Below, one piece after another: positions 10,908 to 20,108 of a stretch of DNA of 64,000 nucleotides (its first letter is position 1; every line of letters starts with the position of its first letter). Position numbers and translations under genes: made by a program. The DNA is from Leptobrachium leishanense (taxonomy: Eukaryota > Chordata > Amphibia > Anura > Megophryidae), in assembly GCA_009667805.1 (NCBI GenBank), contig CM019063.1, forward strand, positions 407,780,959 through 407,844,958, read 5' to 3'. The notes below the pieces were generated by a model. That model was given only the letters and a program-made list of their open reading frames with translations, was not told where the DNA came from and searched no databases.

Positions 10908-12398
10908 ATGGATCCAGACACTGTTGCCGAGTGGTGTGAGGAGCATAGTGGTCAGTTAGAATGTTGTATAGTCATGGATATTCCCGCAGACACTTGGGCC
11001 GAAGATCAGATTCGCCAGGCTGTGGCCGTGCTGACACCAGACCATCGGGGGTTAATACTGGACATTGTAAAGAACACAGATACCTCTAACACGTATGTTC
11101 TTCTTGAATGGAGAAAGGGTGTTCCACCATGTTTTCAGGGCGCGAGCGTGAAACTGGCCGATGAGGTGGAAGTCCAACTAATTCAGCCAAGTGCGCCACG
11201 TGGCGAATCCGCAAGTGTTCCCGCGCCTAGTCCGTTGGCCATGATCGGGCCTGAATTTATCGTGGCTATTGGAGATCTACTGGCTAAATGGCAGAAAACA
11301 AGCCCTCCTCACACTAACTTCGGTTATCGACGGTTAAGAAATTTTACAGGAAACATGCCAACTCCGGCGGGAGAAGAAACCTTTGAAGAATGGGTGGAAC
11401 AGGCGATGCAGGCTCTGGATGAGTGGGATGTCCCTGAGGCCCAGAAAAAGCAAAGGATCACCGAGAGTTTAAAGGGACCTGCGTCAGAAGCGGTGAGAAA
11501 CCTGAAACTGAGTAGAAAAGATTGTACTGCTTTAGATTACTTAAACGTTCTTGAGGAAGTTTTTGGGCGAACCGAAAAGGCGGCCGAACTGGTATATCAG
11601 TACGAACACACCTATCAGAGAAGAGGTGAAAGGATGACCGAGTACATGAGGCGCCTAGATAAGATTCTACACCAAATACTCCTGAAGAAAGGGGCCGAAC
11701 CGGCCGAAGTAGATAAGATCCGAATAAAACAGATCCTGAGGGGCTCTCAACCTTTAGATCCAGTGATGATGCAGCTGAGAAGCAGAGCAGGTAACCAAGA
11801 GTTAAAGTACCTGGAACTGATCCGAGTTGTACGAGAGGAAGAGGCTTTACTGGAAGAGAAATCCTTCAGGCGGGGGGAAAGGGCTTATGCACAACCTGTG
11901 AGACATAACGACGGTCTGCGGCCTGAAAGTGACTCCCTAGATACTTGTGGATCTGACGAGGACGAACAAGAGCACCTAGTCGTTTTTAAATCTACAGAGA
12001 GGGCTGCCAAAGAATCGAACCTCCCTGAACGTGGTGAATTATCCAAAACCGTCAAGAAAGTACAGGAAGCTCAAGTTGAATTGCAACAAGCGCACGCGGA
12101 ACTGTGCCGAGTGTTGATGAAGGTGACCGAAATGCAGGCAGAAATGCAGAAATTCCTCACAGGTATGCAGACGACAGGAGTTGCTGTGGCATCTAGTCCA
12201 AGTCCTTTAACCAAATCTCAACAAGCAACTACGTCTCCGCTCTCTAAGGAGAGATGTTTCGGTTGTGGAGAAATGGGCCATTTTCGCGCACAGTGCAAAG
12301 GCCGAAAGCCTGAGAAGGATAGAGTCGAGGGACTGTTGGAAGCCTTAGAAGGACTGTTATCTACCTCACCGGCGGGAAACGCCAGAGGGCACAAGTGA
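10908..12398 (+). CDS. gag: Gag polyprotein, PNMA-like
   Basis: The 496-residue Gag would be the structural particle protein of the element. It starts at the first ATG after the 5' LTR. Residues about 2-90 resemble the N-terminal domain of vertebrate PNMA proteins, with a 'EWCEEH' motif and a 'IPADTWAEDQIRQAV' segment. Residues about 140-320 match the PNMA capsid region in order: 'GEETFEEW', 'ITESLKGPA', 'LEEVFG', 'RMTEYMRRLD' and 'VREEEA'. An acidic patch is near 345 and a coiled-coil-like stretch near 378-418. A CCHC zinc knuckle (C-x2-C-x4-H-x4-C) is near 450-463. The frame is intact and ends at a TGA (12396-12398) just after a slippery site. PNMA genes are known to derive from Ty3-type gag. 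The closeness of this element to the PNMA ancestor is inference. Confidence 0.93.
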   Translation: MDPDTVAEWCEEHSGQLECCIVMDIPADTWAEDQIRQAVAVLTPDHRGLILDIVKNTDTSNTYVLLEWRKGVPPCFQGASVKLADEVEVQLIQPSAPRGESASVPAPSPLAMIGPEFIVAIGDLLAKWQKTSPPHTNFGYRRLRNFTGNMPTPAGEETFEEWVEQAMQALDEWDVPEAQKKQRITESLKGPASEAVRNLKLSRKDCTALDYLNVLEEVFGRTEKAAELVYQYEHTYQRRGERMTEYMRRLDKILHQILLKKGAEPAEVDKIRIKQILRGSQPLDPVMMQLRSRAGNQELKYLELIRVVREEEALLEEKSFRRGERAYAQPVRHNDGLRPESDSLDTCGSDEDEQEHLVVFKSTERAAKESNLPERGELSKTVKKVQEAQVELQQAHAELCRVLMKVTEMQAEMQKFLTGMQTTGVAVASSPSPLTKSQQATTSPLSKERCFGCGEMGHFRAQCKGRKPEKDRVEGLLEALEGLLSTSPAGNARGHK

Positions 12399-12425
12399 AG
12401 GAGCAACTTAGGTGCCCGAAGGTTG
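12374..12425 (+). promoter_or_regulatory. -1 ribosomal frameshift signal (slippery site plus pseudoknot)
   Basis: The heptamer G GGA AAC (12374-12380) is in the gag frame, 15 nt before the gag stop. A 6-nt spacer follows, then GGGCAC (12387-12392), which can pair with GTGCCC (12412-12417). Loop bases CAAC (12404-12407) can pair with GTTG (12422-12425) to close an H-type pseudoknot. The -1 frame is open from 12323 across the stop into protease. The same heptamer is established for the frameshift genes PNMA3 and PEG10. Function here is inferred from sequence. Confidence 0.85.
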
Positions 12426-12865
12426 AACCCCGCTCCAAAAACCAAGCCAAGACTAAGAGGATGAGAGGGCCTAAAGCCGAGCCAAATGCTGAACCTGCCA
12501 GAACTGAAAGAGTCACTCCCTTAGCATCCGGGTCTACGTCATGGGGAAGCAATGCACACCCAAAGCCTACACGGGCCAAGAAAAAGGCCAGGGTACAGCA
12601 AACCGGGTCTAAGCGTCCGGATACCGCCACCAAGTTTCCTGACCAACTGATAGGTCCTTCTCCTATTGTGCCAATCCAAGTGGAAGGAGTTTACACTAAA
12701 GCCCTGTTAGATTCAGGGGCTCAAGTGACATTGATCTACAAAGACTTCTACGAGAAACACTTAAAGCACATTCCTCTGCAAGAATTGAAGGATTTGGAAA
12801 TATGGGGTATCGGCACTGAGAAGCTCCCTTATGACGGGTACCTGCAAGTTGGAGGTCGGATCTGA
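12395..12865 (+). CDS. pro: protease-containing frame (Pro), reached by -1 frameshift
   Basis: This frame has no ATG at its start and is open back to 12323, so it is expected to be translated only after the shift at 12374-12380. A basic linker rich in K, R and P is followed by an aspartic protease-like segment with the active-site motif 'LLDSGAQVTLI' at about nt 12700-12740. That is the retropepsin signature used for Gag-Pol maturation. The frame ends at 12865, while downstream pol continues in a different frame that is open from 12789. A single +1 or -2 type break in the overlap most likely separates protease from RT. A second programmed shift is possible but has no recognised signal. Confidence 0.8.
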   Translation: MKEQLRCPKVEPRSKNQAKTKRMRGPKAEPNAEPARTERVTPLASGSTSWGSNAHPKPTRAKKKARVQQTGSKRPDTATKFPDQLIGPSPIVPIQVEGVYTKALLDSGAQVTLIYKDFYEKHLKHIPLQELKDLEIWGIGTEKLPYDGYLQVGGRI

Positions 12866-15800
12866 AGTCATCGGGCAGTCTGGGGGTTGCGATGCATTGG
12901 CCATTGTGTGTCCTCGACCCTCAGGTGCGAACAGAAGCTCCCTGATAGTGGGGACGAATACTGACCTAGTGCGGCGTCTCCTGACACCTGTTGTATTGGA
13001 AGAAGGTTCGACTCAAGGAGTACACCCAATGTTACGTCCGGTCTATCAGAGGATGGTCGAAGATCGAAAGGCACCTGCCGAGGTGGGAAGACTGTGGAGA
13101 CTGGGTGGAACAGAGAAGGTTCTGCAAGCAGGAGAAGTAGCGAGTTTCTGGGCTTCAGTCAAGTTGAACGGATCGCAACCAGGTCCCTATGTGGTGCTGG
13201 GAACCGATTTTAATCATGGGAGTGAAACCGGAGTCGAAGTAATTCCTGAAATAATTTCCACAAAAGCTCTGAAGAGAACACGAGGAAGAGTCTCAGTCAG
13301 CGTATGCAATGTGACGGATTCTCCAGTAGTCCTTAAAGCACGAATGCCTATCGGGCAAGTAGAGTCTGCTACACCCCTCTCTACCGATTCAGGAGGGGGA
13401 GTGAATAAAGAGATTCCAGATGAAAGATTCTACCCCAAGGACGCTCCCATTTCACCTGAGTGGAAGAAACGTCTTCAGTCTCAAGTCCTAAAGTGGAAGG
13501 AATTGTTCTCGAAAGATGAGTTCGATGTGGGCCTAGCTAAGAGTACTGAGCACCGCATTCGGTTACAAGAAGACAAGCCGTTTCGGGAAAGATCAAGGCG
13601 AGTTCCGCTAGGAGACCTAGATGATCTGCGAGAGCAGCTGAACGAATTGCAAAGAACCAAGGTGATTCAAGAGTCCAGGAGTCCATACGCATCTCCCATA
13701 GTGTTGGTCCGGAAGAAAAATGGTTCTGTCCGCTTATGCATAGACTACCGCACATTGAACCGGAGAACCATCCCCGATCAATATGCGACTCCTCGGATAG
13801 AAGATGCCCTACAGTGTTTGTCTGGAGCAAAGTGGTTTAGTGTACTAGACCTGCGAAGCGGGTATCACCAGATACCAATGCATCCTGAAGACAAGGAGAA
13901 AACTGCGTTCATCTGTCCACTGGGGTTCTTTGAATTCAACAGAATGCCTCAAGGCCTTACGGGGGCTCCAGCCACGTTCCAACGGTTGATGGAGAAGACA
14001 GTCGGGGATATGAATCTAATCGAAGTATTAGTGTACCTGGATGACATAATTGTGTTTGGGAAGACTCTGGAAGAACATGAGCAACGTTTGGAGAAGGTCT
14101 TGAAGAGGCTCCATGAAGAGGGGCTGAAACTGTCTCTGGAGAAATGCCAATTCTGTCTACCGTCTGTTACGTATCTAGGACATGTGGTCTCAGCAGAAGG
14201 TGTTTCGACAGACCCTCGGAAGTTGAAGGCCGTAGCTTCTTGGCCTAGACCCCGAAACGTCACTGAACTTAGATCTTTCTTGGGGTTCTGTTCATACTAT
14301 CGAAGGTTTGTGGGAGGATTCGCGAAAATAGCTCAACCACTGAACAAACTCCTGCAGAAGGAAACCACAGAAGAAGGCTGCAAGGTCTCTGACCAAAACC
14401 CATCGGCTCCAGGGCCAAGGAAAGCTCGAGAGTCTATACAAGGTGAATGGACCAGTCAATGTGAAGGAGCTTTCGTGAAGTTGAAAGAGAGTCTAACCCG
14501 AGCTCCTGTTTTGGCCTATGCGGACCCTCACAAGCCGTATGAGCTACATGTGGATGCCAGCCGAGAAGGTCTGGGAGGAGTCCTATATCAGGAGTATGGT
14601 GGATTGCTGAGGCCTGTAGCGTACGTGAGCCGGAGCCTTACGCCTTCAGAGAAGAACTATCCTACTCACAAGCTGGAGTTCCTAGCCTTAAAGTGGGCAG
14701 TGGTAGACAAGTTAAAAGACTATCTGTATGGAGCCGAGTTTGTGATCAAGACGGATAACAATCCTCTTACTTACATCCTTACTACCGCAAAACTGGACGC
14801 AACGGGACATCGGTGGTTGGCCGCTCTGTCAGGGTTTCGGTTCAGCTTGAAGTACCGCCCTGGGGTGAATAATCGAGATGCTGATGCGTTATCAAGAAGA
14901 CCCTACACTACAGAATGGACTCAGTTGACTCCAGACGGGGTGCAAGCTTTGTGTCAAGGAACAGAGCGCCGGGTCAAAGGAGGGATTGAAGCGGAGGCCA
15001 TAGGAGTCATGGCTGCGGCTGTTCCTGAGTTTTACTGTAACCCTACGCAGTTAAGGGATGAAAGTTTACCTACCTTTTCGAGACAGGACCTGAAAGCGGA
15101 TCAGGCCAGAGACCCTTTAATTGCCTTGACCATGAAGGCCCTGACTGCAAACCAGCGTGAGATTTTGCTAACCAACTCCCCGAGTGGAGCCAGATTGGTC
15201 TACAAAGAGTGGGAGCGGTTGAAGATGTTGGATGGGGTGGTCTACCGAAGGGGCCCCTCAGCTAACGCTGAAGAGATTCAACAGCTATTCCTCCCCACTA
15301 AACATAGGGAGAGCGTGCTGCGATCACTACATGATGAGCATGGACATTTGGGTGCTGAGAGAACTTTTAAATTGGTACGAGATAGGTTCTATTGGCCTTG
15401 CATGAGATCTGAAGTGGAGAGTTATTGTCATTCCTGTCTGAGGTGTATTCAGAGAAAGACTCTACCGACCCGAACTGCTCCAATGAGCCATCTGCAGAGC
15501 CAGGGACCCATGGATTTGGTGTGCATTGACTTCTTGTGCTTAGAGCCGGATGCTAGTGGGCAAGGGAACATCCTAATAGTGACCGATCACTTCACTCGTT
15601 ACGCCCAAGCTTTTTCCACAAAGGATCAACGCGCTCCGACCGTGGCCAAGGTGTTGATGGAAACGTTTTTTGTTCATTATGGACTGCCAAGGAGGATACA
15701 CTCGGATCAGGGTAGAGACTTTGAAAGCAGACTGGTGGGGCAATTGCTAGAGCTGTTGGGAATCCAAAAGACCCGAACTACACCATATCACCCTCAAGGT

Positions 15801-17012
15801 GATGCTCAGCCTGAAAGGTTTAATCGCACACTACTAAACATGCTGGGGACCTTGTCGAATGTGGAGAAGCAGAGTTGGAGTCGTCACATAGCTACTCTGG
15901 TGCACGCGTATAACAGTACGGAGAGCGATGCAACTGGATACTCACCGTACCGTCTTATGTTCGGAAGGGAGGCTCGACTGCCGGTTGACTTGGCATTTGG
16001 GTTATCTCTAGACCAGACGTCAGTAGCTTCCCATAGAAACTACGTGGATAGGCTTCGAAGGAATCTGGCTTCTGCGTTTGAACAGGCCCGTTTGACCTCA
16101 GAAAACAGGGAGCAAAGAAACAAAAGGAACTATGACTTGAAAGTTCGAATACAAGATCTACAACCCAGTGATAGGGTTCTATTGAAGAACTTGGGTGCTG
16201 CTGCGAGACATAAGTTGGCGAATAGGTGGAGTTCCCAGGTTTACATTGTCTGCAAACAACTGCCGGGTCTGCCGGTGTATCAGATTCGCCTGGATGGAAA
16301 GGCTGGGCCTCTCAAGAACTGGCACCGAAATCATTTGTTACCTTTGAGAGAGGCTGTGAGGATGCCAGTTGGGGACGAGCTGCCTCTGCCAAATCCGCCT
16401 GCTCCACGTTTGCCTCCTGTTACTCGGTCTCAGCAGACCCGGGCTGTCGAAGAGAGCGAAAGAGACAGTGAAGAAGAGAGTTATTGTCTGGACTGGATGC
16501 GCTCACCGGAGCCTGAGGAGATTGTAGTTGTTCCTGAGCGGTGGGAGAGTAATTTGAGACCTGAAGCTCCTGAATTTCTGCTAGAAGTCCCTGAGACTGT
16601 TGAAATCCCTGAAGCTCTTGAATTTCAGTTGGAAGTCCCTGAGGTTGTTGGGATCCCGGTAGCTCCGGAAGTTGAAGCTTATTCAGGCGATTATAGTTCT
16701 ATGCCTTCACTGGAGGGATCATACTCTGAAGAAACGTCTGCTCCAGTGATAGAGAGAAGGACTGAGCCAGCACCTATAGTACTTCCACCTGAAGAGGAAC
16801 TGATTGAGCCAGAACCAAAACGCTCTGTTCGACCGCCTCAACGTCTCACCTACGACTCACCAGGACATAGCACTGAAGAGGCCATCACCACCGTGCAGAG
16901 GTTGCCCGAAGTGTCTGCTATGCTAGCTGAGATATCCCAAAATATGAATCAACTTGAGGAAGTGTTCCTAACCCACTATATGTATGCTGCTGAACCTGTA
17001 CATGTTATGTAA
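12831..17012 (+). CDS. pol: Pol polyprotein: RT, RNase H, integrase
   Basis: The frame is open for 1,393 residues and lies in the gag frame. In order: end of the protease region; reverse transcriptase at about residues 255-420 with 'YLDDI' near 401; RNase H at about 560-680, starting 'ELHVDAS'; integrase zinc finger (HHCC, ending 'CHSCLRC') near 832-872; integrase core with D near 898, D near 957 and E near 993 (35 residues apart); then a GPY/F-like C-terminal domain. The last 200 residues form a P/E/V-rich tail with repeated 'EVPE' motifs. This domain order defines Ty3-type elements. No chromodomain or envelope is seen. The ATG at 12831 is only the first in the frame; real translation would come from Gag-Pro read-through, which is interrupted in this copy. 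Confidence 0.92.
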   Translation: MTGTCKLEVGSEVIGQSGGCDALAIVCPRPSGANRSSLIVGTNTDLVRRLLTPVVLEEGSTQGVHPMLRPVYQRMVEDRKAPAEVGRLWRLGGTEKVLQAGEVASFWASVKLNGSQPGPYVVLGTDFNHGSETGVEVIPEIISTKALKRTRGRVSVSVCNVTDSPVVLKARMPIGQVESATPLSTDSGGGVNKEIPDERFYPKDAPISPEWKKRLQSQVLKWKELFSKDEFDVGLAKSTEHRIRLQEDKPFRERSRRVPLGDLDDLREQLNELQRTKVIQESRSPYASPIVLVRKKNGSVRLCIDYRTLNRRTIPDQYATPRIEDALQCLSGAKWFSVLDLRSGYHQIPMHPEDKEKTAFICPLGFFEFNRMPQGLTGAPATFQRLMEKTVGDMNLIEVLVYLDDIIVFGKTLEEHEQRLEKVLKRLHEEGLKLSLEKCQFCLPSVTYLGHVVSAEGVSTDPRKLKAVASWPRPRNVTELRSFLGFCSYYRRFVGGFAKIAQPLNKLLQKETTEEGCKVSDQNPSAPGPRKARESIQGEWTSQCEGAFVKLKESLTRAPVLAYADPHKPYELHVDASREGLGGVLYQEYGGLLRPVAYVSRSLTPSEKNYPTHKLEFLALKWAVVDKLKDYLYGAEFVIKTDNNPLTYILTTAKLDATGHRWLAALSGFRFSLKYRPGVNNRDADALSRRPYTTEWTQLTPDGVQALCQGTERRVKGGIEAEAIGVMAAAVPEFYCNPTQLRDESLPTFSRQDLKADQARDPLIALTMKALTANQREILLTNSPSGARLVYKEWERLKMLDGVVYRRGPSANAEEIQQLFLPTKHRESVLRSLHDEHGHLGAERTFKLVRDRFYWPCMRSEVESYCHSCLRCIQRKTLPTRTAPMSHLQSQGPMDLVCIDFLCLEPDASGQGNILIVTDHFTRYAQAFSTKDQRAPTVAKVLMETFFVHYGLPRRIHSDQGRDFESRLVGQLLELLGIQKTRTTPYHPQGDAQPERFNRTLLNMLGTLSNVEKQSWSRHIATLVHAYNSTESDATGYSPYRLMFGREARLPVDLAFGLSLDQTSVASHRNYVDRLRRNLASAFEQARLTSENREQRNKRNYDLKVRIQDLQPSDRVLLKNLGAAARHKLANRWSSQVYIVCKQLPGLPVYQIRLDGKAGPLKNWHRNHLLPLREAVRMPVGDELPLPNPPAPRLPPVTRSQQTRAVEESERDSEEESYCLDWMRSPEPEEIVVVPERWESNLRPEAPEFLLEVPETVEIPEALEFQLEVPEVVGIPVAPEVEAYSGDYSSMPSLEGSYSEETSAPVIERRTEPAPIVLPPEEELIEPEPKRSVRPPQRLTYDSPGHSTEEAITTVQRLPEVSAMLAEISQNMNQLEEVFLTHYMYAAEPVHVM

Positions 17013-17079
17013 ACTGTATACAAATATTGTGGAAATGTAATGTAACTGTTGTACCTCCTTGGAGAGACCCAAGAGTTCT

Positions 17080-17092
17080 AGGAGGGGGAGAG
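17080..17092 (+). promoter_or_regulatory. polypurine tract
   Basis: A purine-only run ending GGGGGAGAG directly abuts the 3' LTR start at 17093. This is the normal priming site for plus-strand DNA synthesis in LTR elements. Confidence 0.85.
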
Positions 17093-18210
17093 TGTAGCGC
17101 TGTGTTAAATCTTACTGCTGGCAGTACCTATTTTTGGCCACAAGATGGAGACAATCGCGATTAGAGACACGAGACATTGGGACTACATTTCCCGGCGTGC
17201 TTTGCAAAAGGACAGGAAGTGGGTGGGACACAGGATGCTTACTTCCCGAACCTCGTGGAGAACGCGCCAGAGCGCGCGAGGGAATGAGAGAGAGCAGACG
17301 CAGTGCAAGACATCGCAGGAGGGCCTAGGCCAGAGCATGAGTGAGACCTGTCAGTTCCTTATCGGGTCATTCAGCCTAAAGAGAAGGAGACCTCCAAGTT
17401 CCTGAGATTGCTGCAGATTAAAGAAGCCAAAGACCTGGAGTGAGGAGTTGCCGCGAGCTGATCGGATAAGGAGAGCAGGCGGTGAGCGGGACAAGTCGTG
17501 GACAAGCAACAGAGAGTCAGACAACGGATCCGGCCGCTAGTATCCCCAGTTAAAATCGAGCGGAGAGACGTCCTGGGTCAGCGGAGCCTACAGCAACCGG
17601 TGGATGGGTGAGAGGCCTCCAAGGCCGTATGTAATTAAGGAACACACTGCTGTTTTCTCTTTAAAGTCCACAGGGCCCCAACTTGACTAGTCGAAGACAT
17701 TCCTTAAGTAAATTCACTGGCCAGTTGAACAGTACCCGGGTACCACACACACATACACACCCTTTACATTCCGGGACTTAAACCTGTGCAGGACTCATTT
17801 TGTTACGAATCGGAACGGGAGTTAAAGTTACGTTCTGAATACATATTTTTCTCTTTTCCGCTGCGCGTTTATCGTAATACGAAGAAATTGTATTTTGGGG
17901 GTTCGTTACGTGTCTCTGTTTTTCCGAACTATTGGGCAATTGCATATATTTTTTCTGTTCGGTTGCGAATATTTTATTATTCCGAAATACGAAGCCTCGT
18001 GTTTCGTTTCTTTTCCGCTACGCGTTTTACCGCAATACGAAAGTACTGTAATAATATCTGTGAATACCGTGTCTCAACATCTGCTTACTATTTTAGTAAA
18101 CTATTTAAATGATAAAAACTCACAGCGGTGTTGGAGTATATTTATTCCCTAGTGCGGGGAGACTGACCCGTGGTTCATTTTCAGCGGCTCCTCCGGGAGT
18201 GAGCGCTACA
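17093..18210 (+). repeat. 3' LTR of Ty3-type element
   Basis: It is 1,118 bp, the same length as the 5' LTR, with the same 9-bp terminal inverted repeat. About 11 substitutions by eye separate the two, roughly 1%. It is followed by TATT (18211-18214), which repeats the four bases before the 5' LTR. Confidence 0.95.
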
Positions 18211-19054
18211 TATTCTATAGGGAATTCTTGTTAAAAAAATGAAATGGGAACCTGTTACTGCATTTTTCTGAGAAATTATACAATTTTAACCCAAAAAATT
18301 TGATATTTCCCATGTGCTTTGGATAATGGTGTTTTATGAATAATATGACTATGTATAAAACACTGTCCTTGCTCCCAGCATGGGAAAGGAGAAGGTGAGT
18401 AATAGCAGTGGTATTGCTCATTTTATACGTGACAAATGGACAATACCATCGCTTTGGAACAAAATATAAATTAAAACGTTTTTTGGTTTTTTAGATTTTA
18501 CATTGTCATGTTTGATATCAATGCAAAGGCCAGACTCTGTCCTGTCTGATGACACCTCAGTTGACCTTGTGAGGTGTAAAGATTAGTGGCGCAGGGTTCC
18601 AAAGCCCCCTCCCCCCAGTGCACTTTGCTGCATTGCGGCGGTTTAAGTTCTTGGATGTAACAATTCGCAATAATGGATTGTACCATCACCTCCATGCTTG
18701 TTAGTGACATGAAAAATGAGATGGTGAGTTACTGCAGCATCATCGTTCCCTTTATAATTGAAAAGTGAAAAATATTTCTGTGGTAGAAAGAAATATAAAG
18801 AAATATTTATTATATTACTTTTATTGTTACATAAAACCTGGTCATGTTTGATATCATTGGAATTTGGAAAGGTCATGCTCTGGCCTTTCCGGTGACACCA
18901 CACATGACCCTGTAGCTGCTATGGAGGTGGAGATATAGGGGTCCAAATGCCCATCAATGCAGACAAATTTATCTTTTCTGTGGGCCTATTCTGGGGCATG
19001 GGCCTGGAGCTGCTGCTCCATCTGCCCCTATGTTAATCCGGCCCTGGGTATAGC

Positions 19055-19432
19055 TGTTTAATGCATTAACTAAAGCTCAAACGTTGAGTCCCTAAGGAGG
19101 TAAATTAGAAATTCATCCGTTTTGTCGAAACCATGACAGAAACCAGGGTTTTAACAAAACCAATATCCTGTTGTCAAACTAACACCTCCATGGACTCTAA
19201 GGTGTATGTTGGTCATTAGGGACACTAAAAACAATATATTAGCTCACTTCTTTTAAATGTAATAAAAATAATACTTGCAAAATTTAATAAAGGTTATATG
19301 TAGAGTGCCAAATAATTGATACTTGATAACAATAATAATAATAATAATATATGTAGAAGGTGGAAGATAATAGAAACATGACAGGGGCCCACATAGAAAG
19401 ATGAGATGAAAGGCAATGAGGGGTCTACCATA
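19055..19432. other. no gene recognised
   Basis: AT-rich spacer between the hAT and piggyBac elements. It contains a short AAT microsatellite near 19330-19350. Confidence 0.5.
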
Positions 19433-20108
19433 TTAACCCCTTAGTGACCGGGCGGTTTTACACAAATCCGTCCTTTAGTGACCGCTGCTGTTTTTACGTT
19501 TCTGCGCTGTTTGTGTTTAGGTCAAATTTTCCTCTTACTCGTTTATGCAACCCACACATATTTTACACTGTTTTTCTCGTCATTAAAAGGACTTTATAAA
19601 GATACTATTTTTTCATCATTTCATCTAATTTACTATAAATAAAATTGTGAAATATGACAAAAAAATTGAAAAAACACCACTTTTTCGAAATTTGACCCCC
19701 AAAATTTCTTATGTATCAACAACCGTCAAAAAAATGTAATTCCTTAGTAGTTTCTAAATTTAGTCCTGAGTTTAGCAATACCCAATGTTTACATATTCCT
19801 CGCTTTTTTCCTTCTCTTATGCAACAATAAGTGCAAGTAGCACTTTGCCATTTCCAAAGGGTTTATTTTCAAAATTAGTGATAGTGAGTGACATTGTAAC
19901 ACTGATATCTGTCACTAATTCATGAATAACCCTCCACATATACATATTTTTTTAAAGTACACAAATCAAGGTTTTAAACTTGGGGTATTTTGACTCTTTC
20001 CATGCAACCATTTTACCACAAATCTATGCCAAAGTTTGAGAAAAAAAACTTTTTTTGGTGATTTTTTTTTAATGCAATTTAAGAATACATGTACTGTGAA
20101 CTTTAAGG

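Larger units (their letters stand above)
9732..18210 (+). mobile_element. full-length Ty3-type LTR retrotransposon with PNMA-like gag
   Basis: This is a complete 8,479-bp element: 5' LTR (9732-10849), gag, a -1 frameshift signal, protease, a long pol frame, a purine tract and the 3' LTR (17093-18210). It is flanked by a 4-bp duplication, TATT (9728-9731 and 18211-18214). Pol order is protease, RT, RNase H, integrase, as in Ty3/Metaviridae. There is no envelope frame and no chromodomain. No standard tRNA primer-binding site is recognisable directly after the 5' LTR. LTR similarity indicates recent insertion, while a frame break near 12789-12865 suggests this copy cannot make an intact Gag-Pol. 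Host function is not implied. Confidence 0.95.
9506..19046. mobile_element. non-autonomous hAT element hosting a Ty3 retroelement
   Basis: The left end CAGGGCCGGATTAA (from 9506) is matched by its reverse complement TTAATCCGGCCCTG ending at 19046. The flanks carry a perfect 8-bp duplication, GGTATAGC, at 9498-9505 and 19047-19054. Without the LTR element and its TATT duplication the hAT is about 1.06 kb and has no transposase. The right part (18490-18960) contains words such as 'catgtttgatatcattgg' also seen in piggyBac MITEs here. The hAT was present before the LTR element inserted. Confidence 0.9.

Noticed and set aside
13537..14263. Minus-strand open frames within pol
   Set aside because: Shadows of the RT coding sequence; no independent motif.
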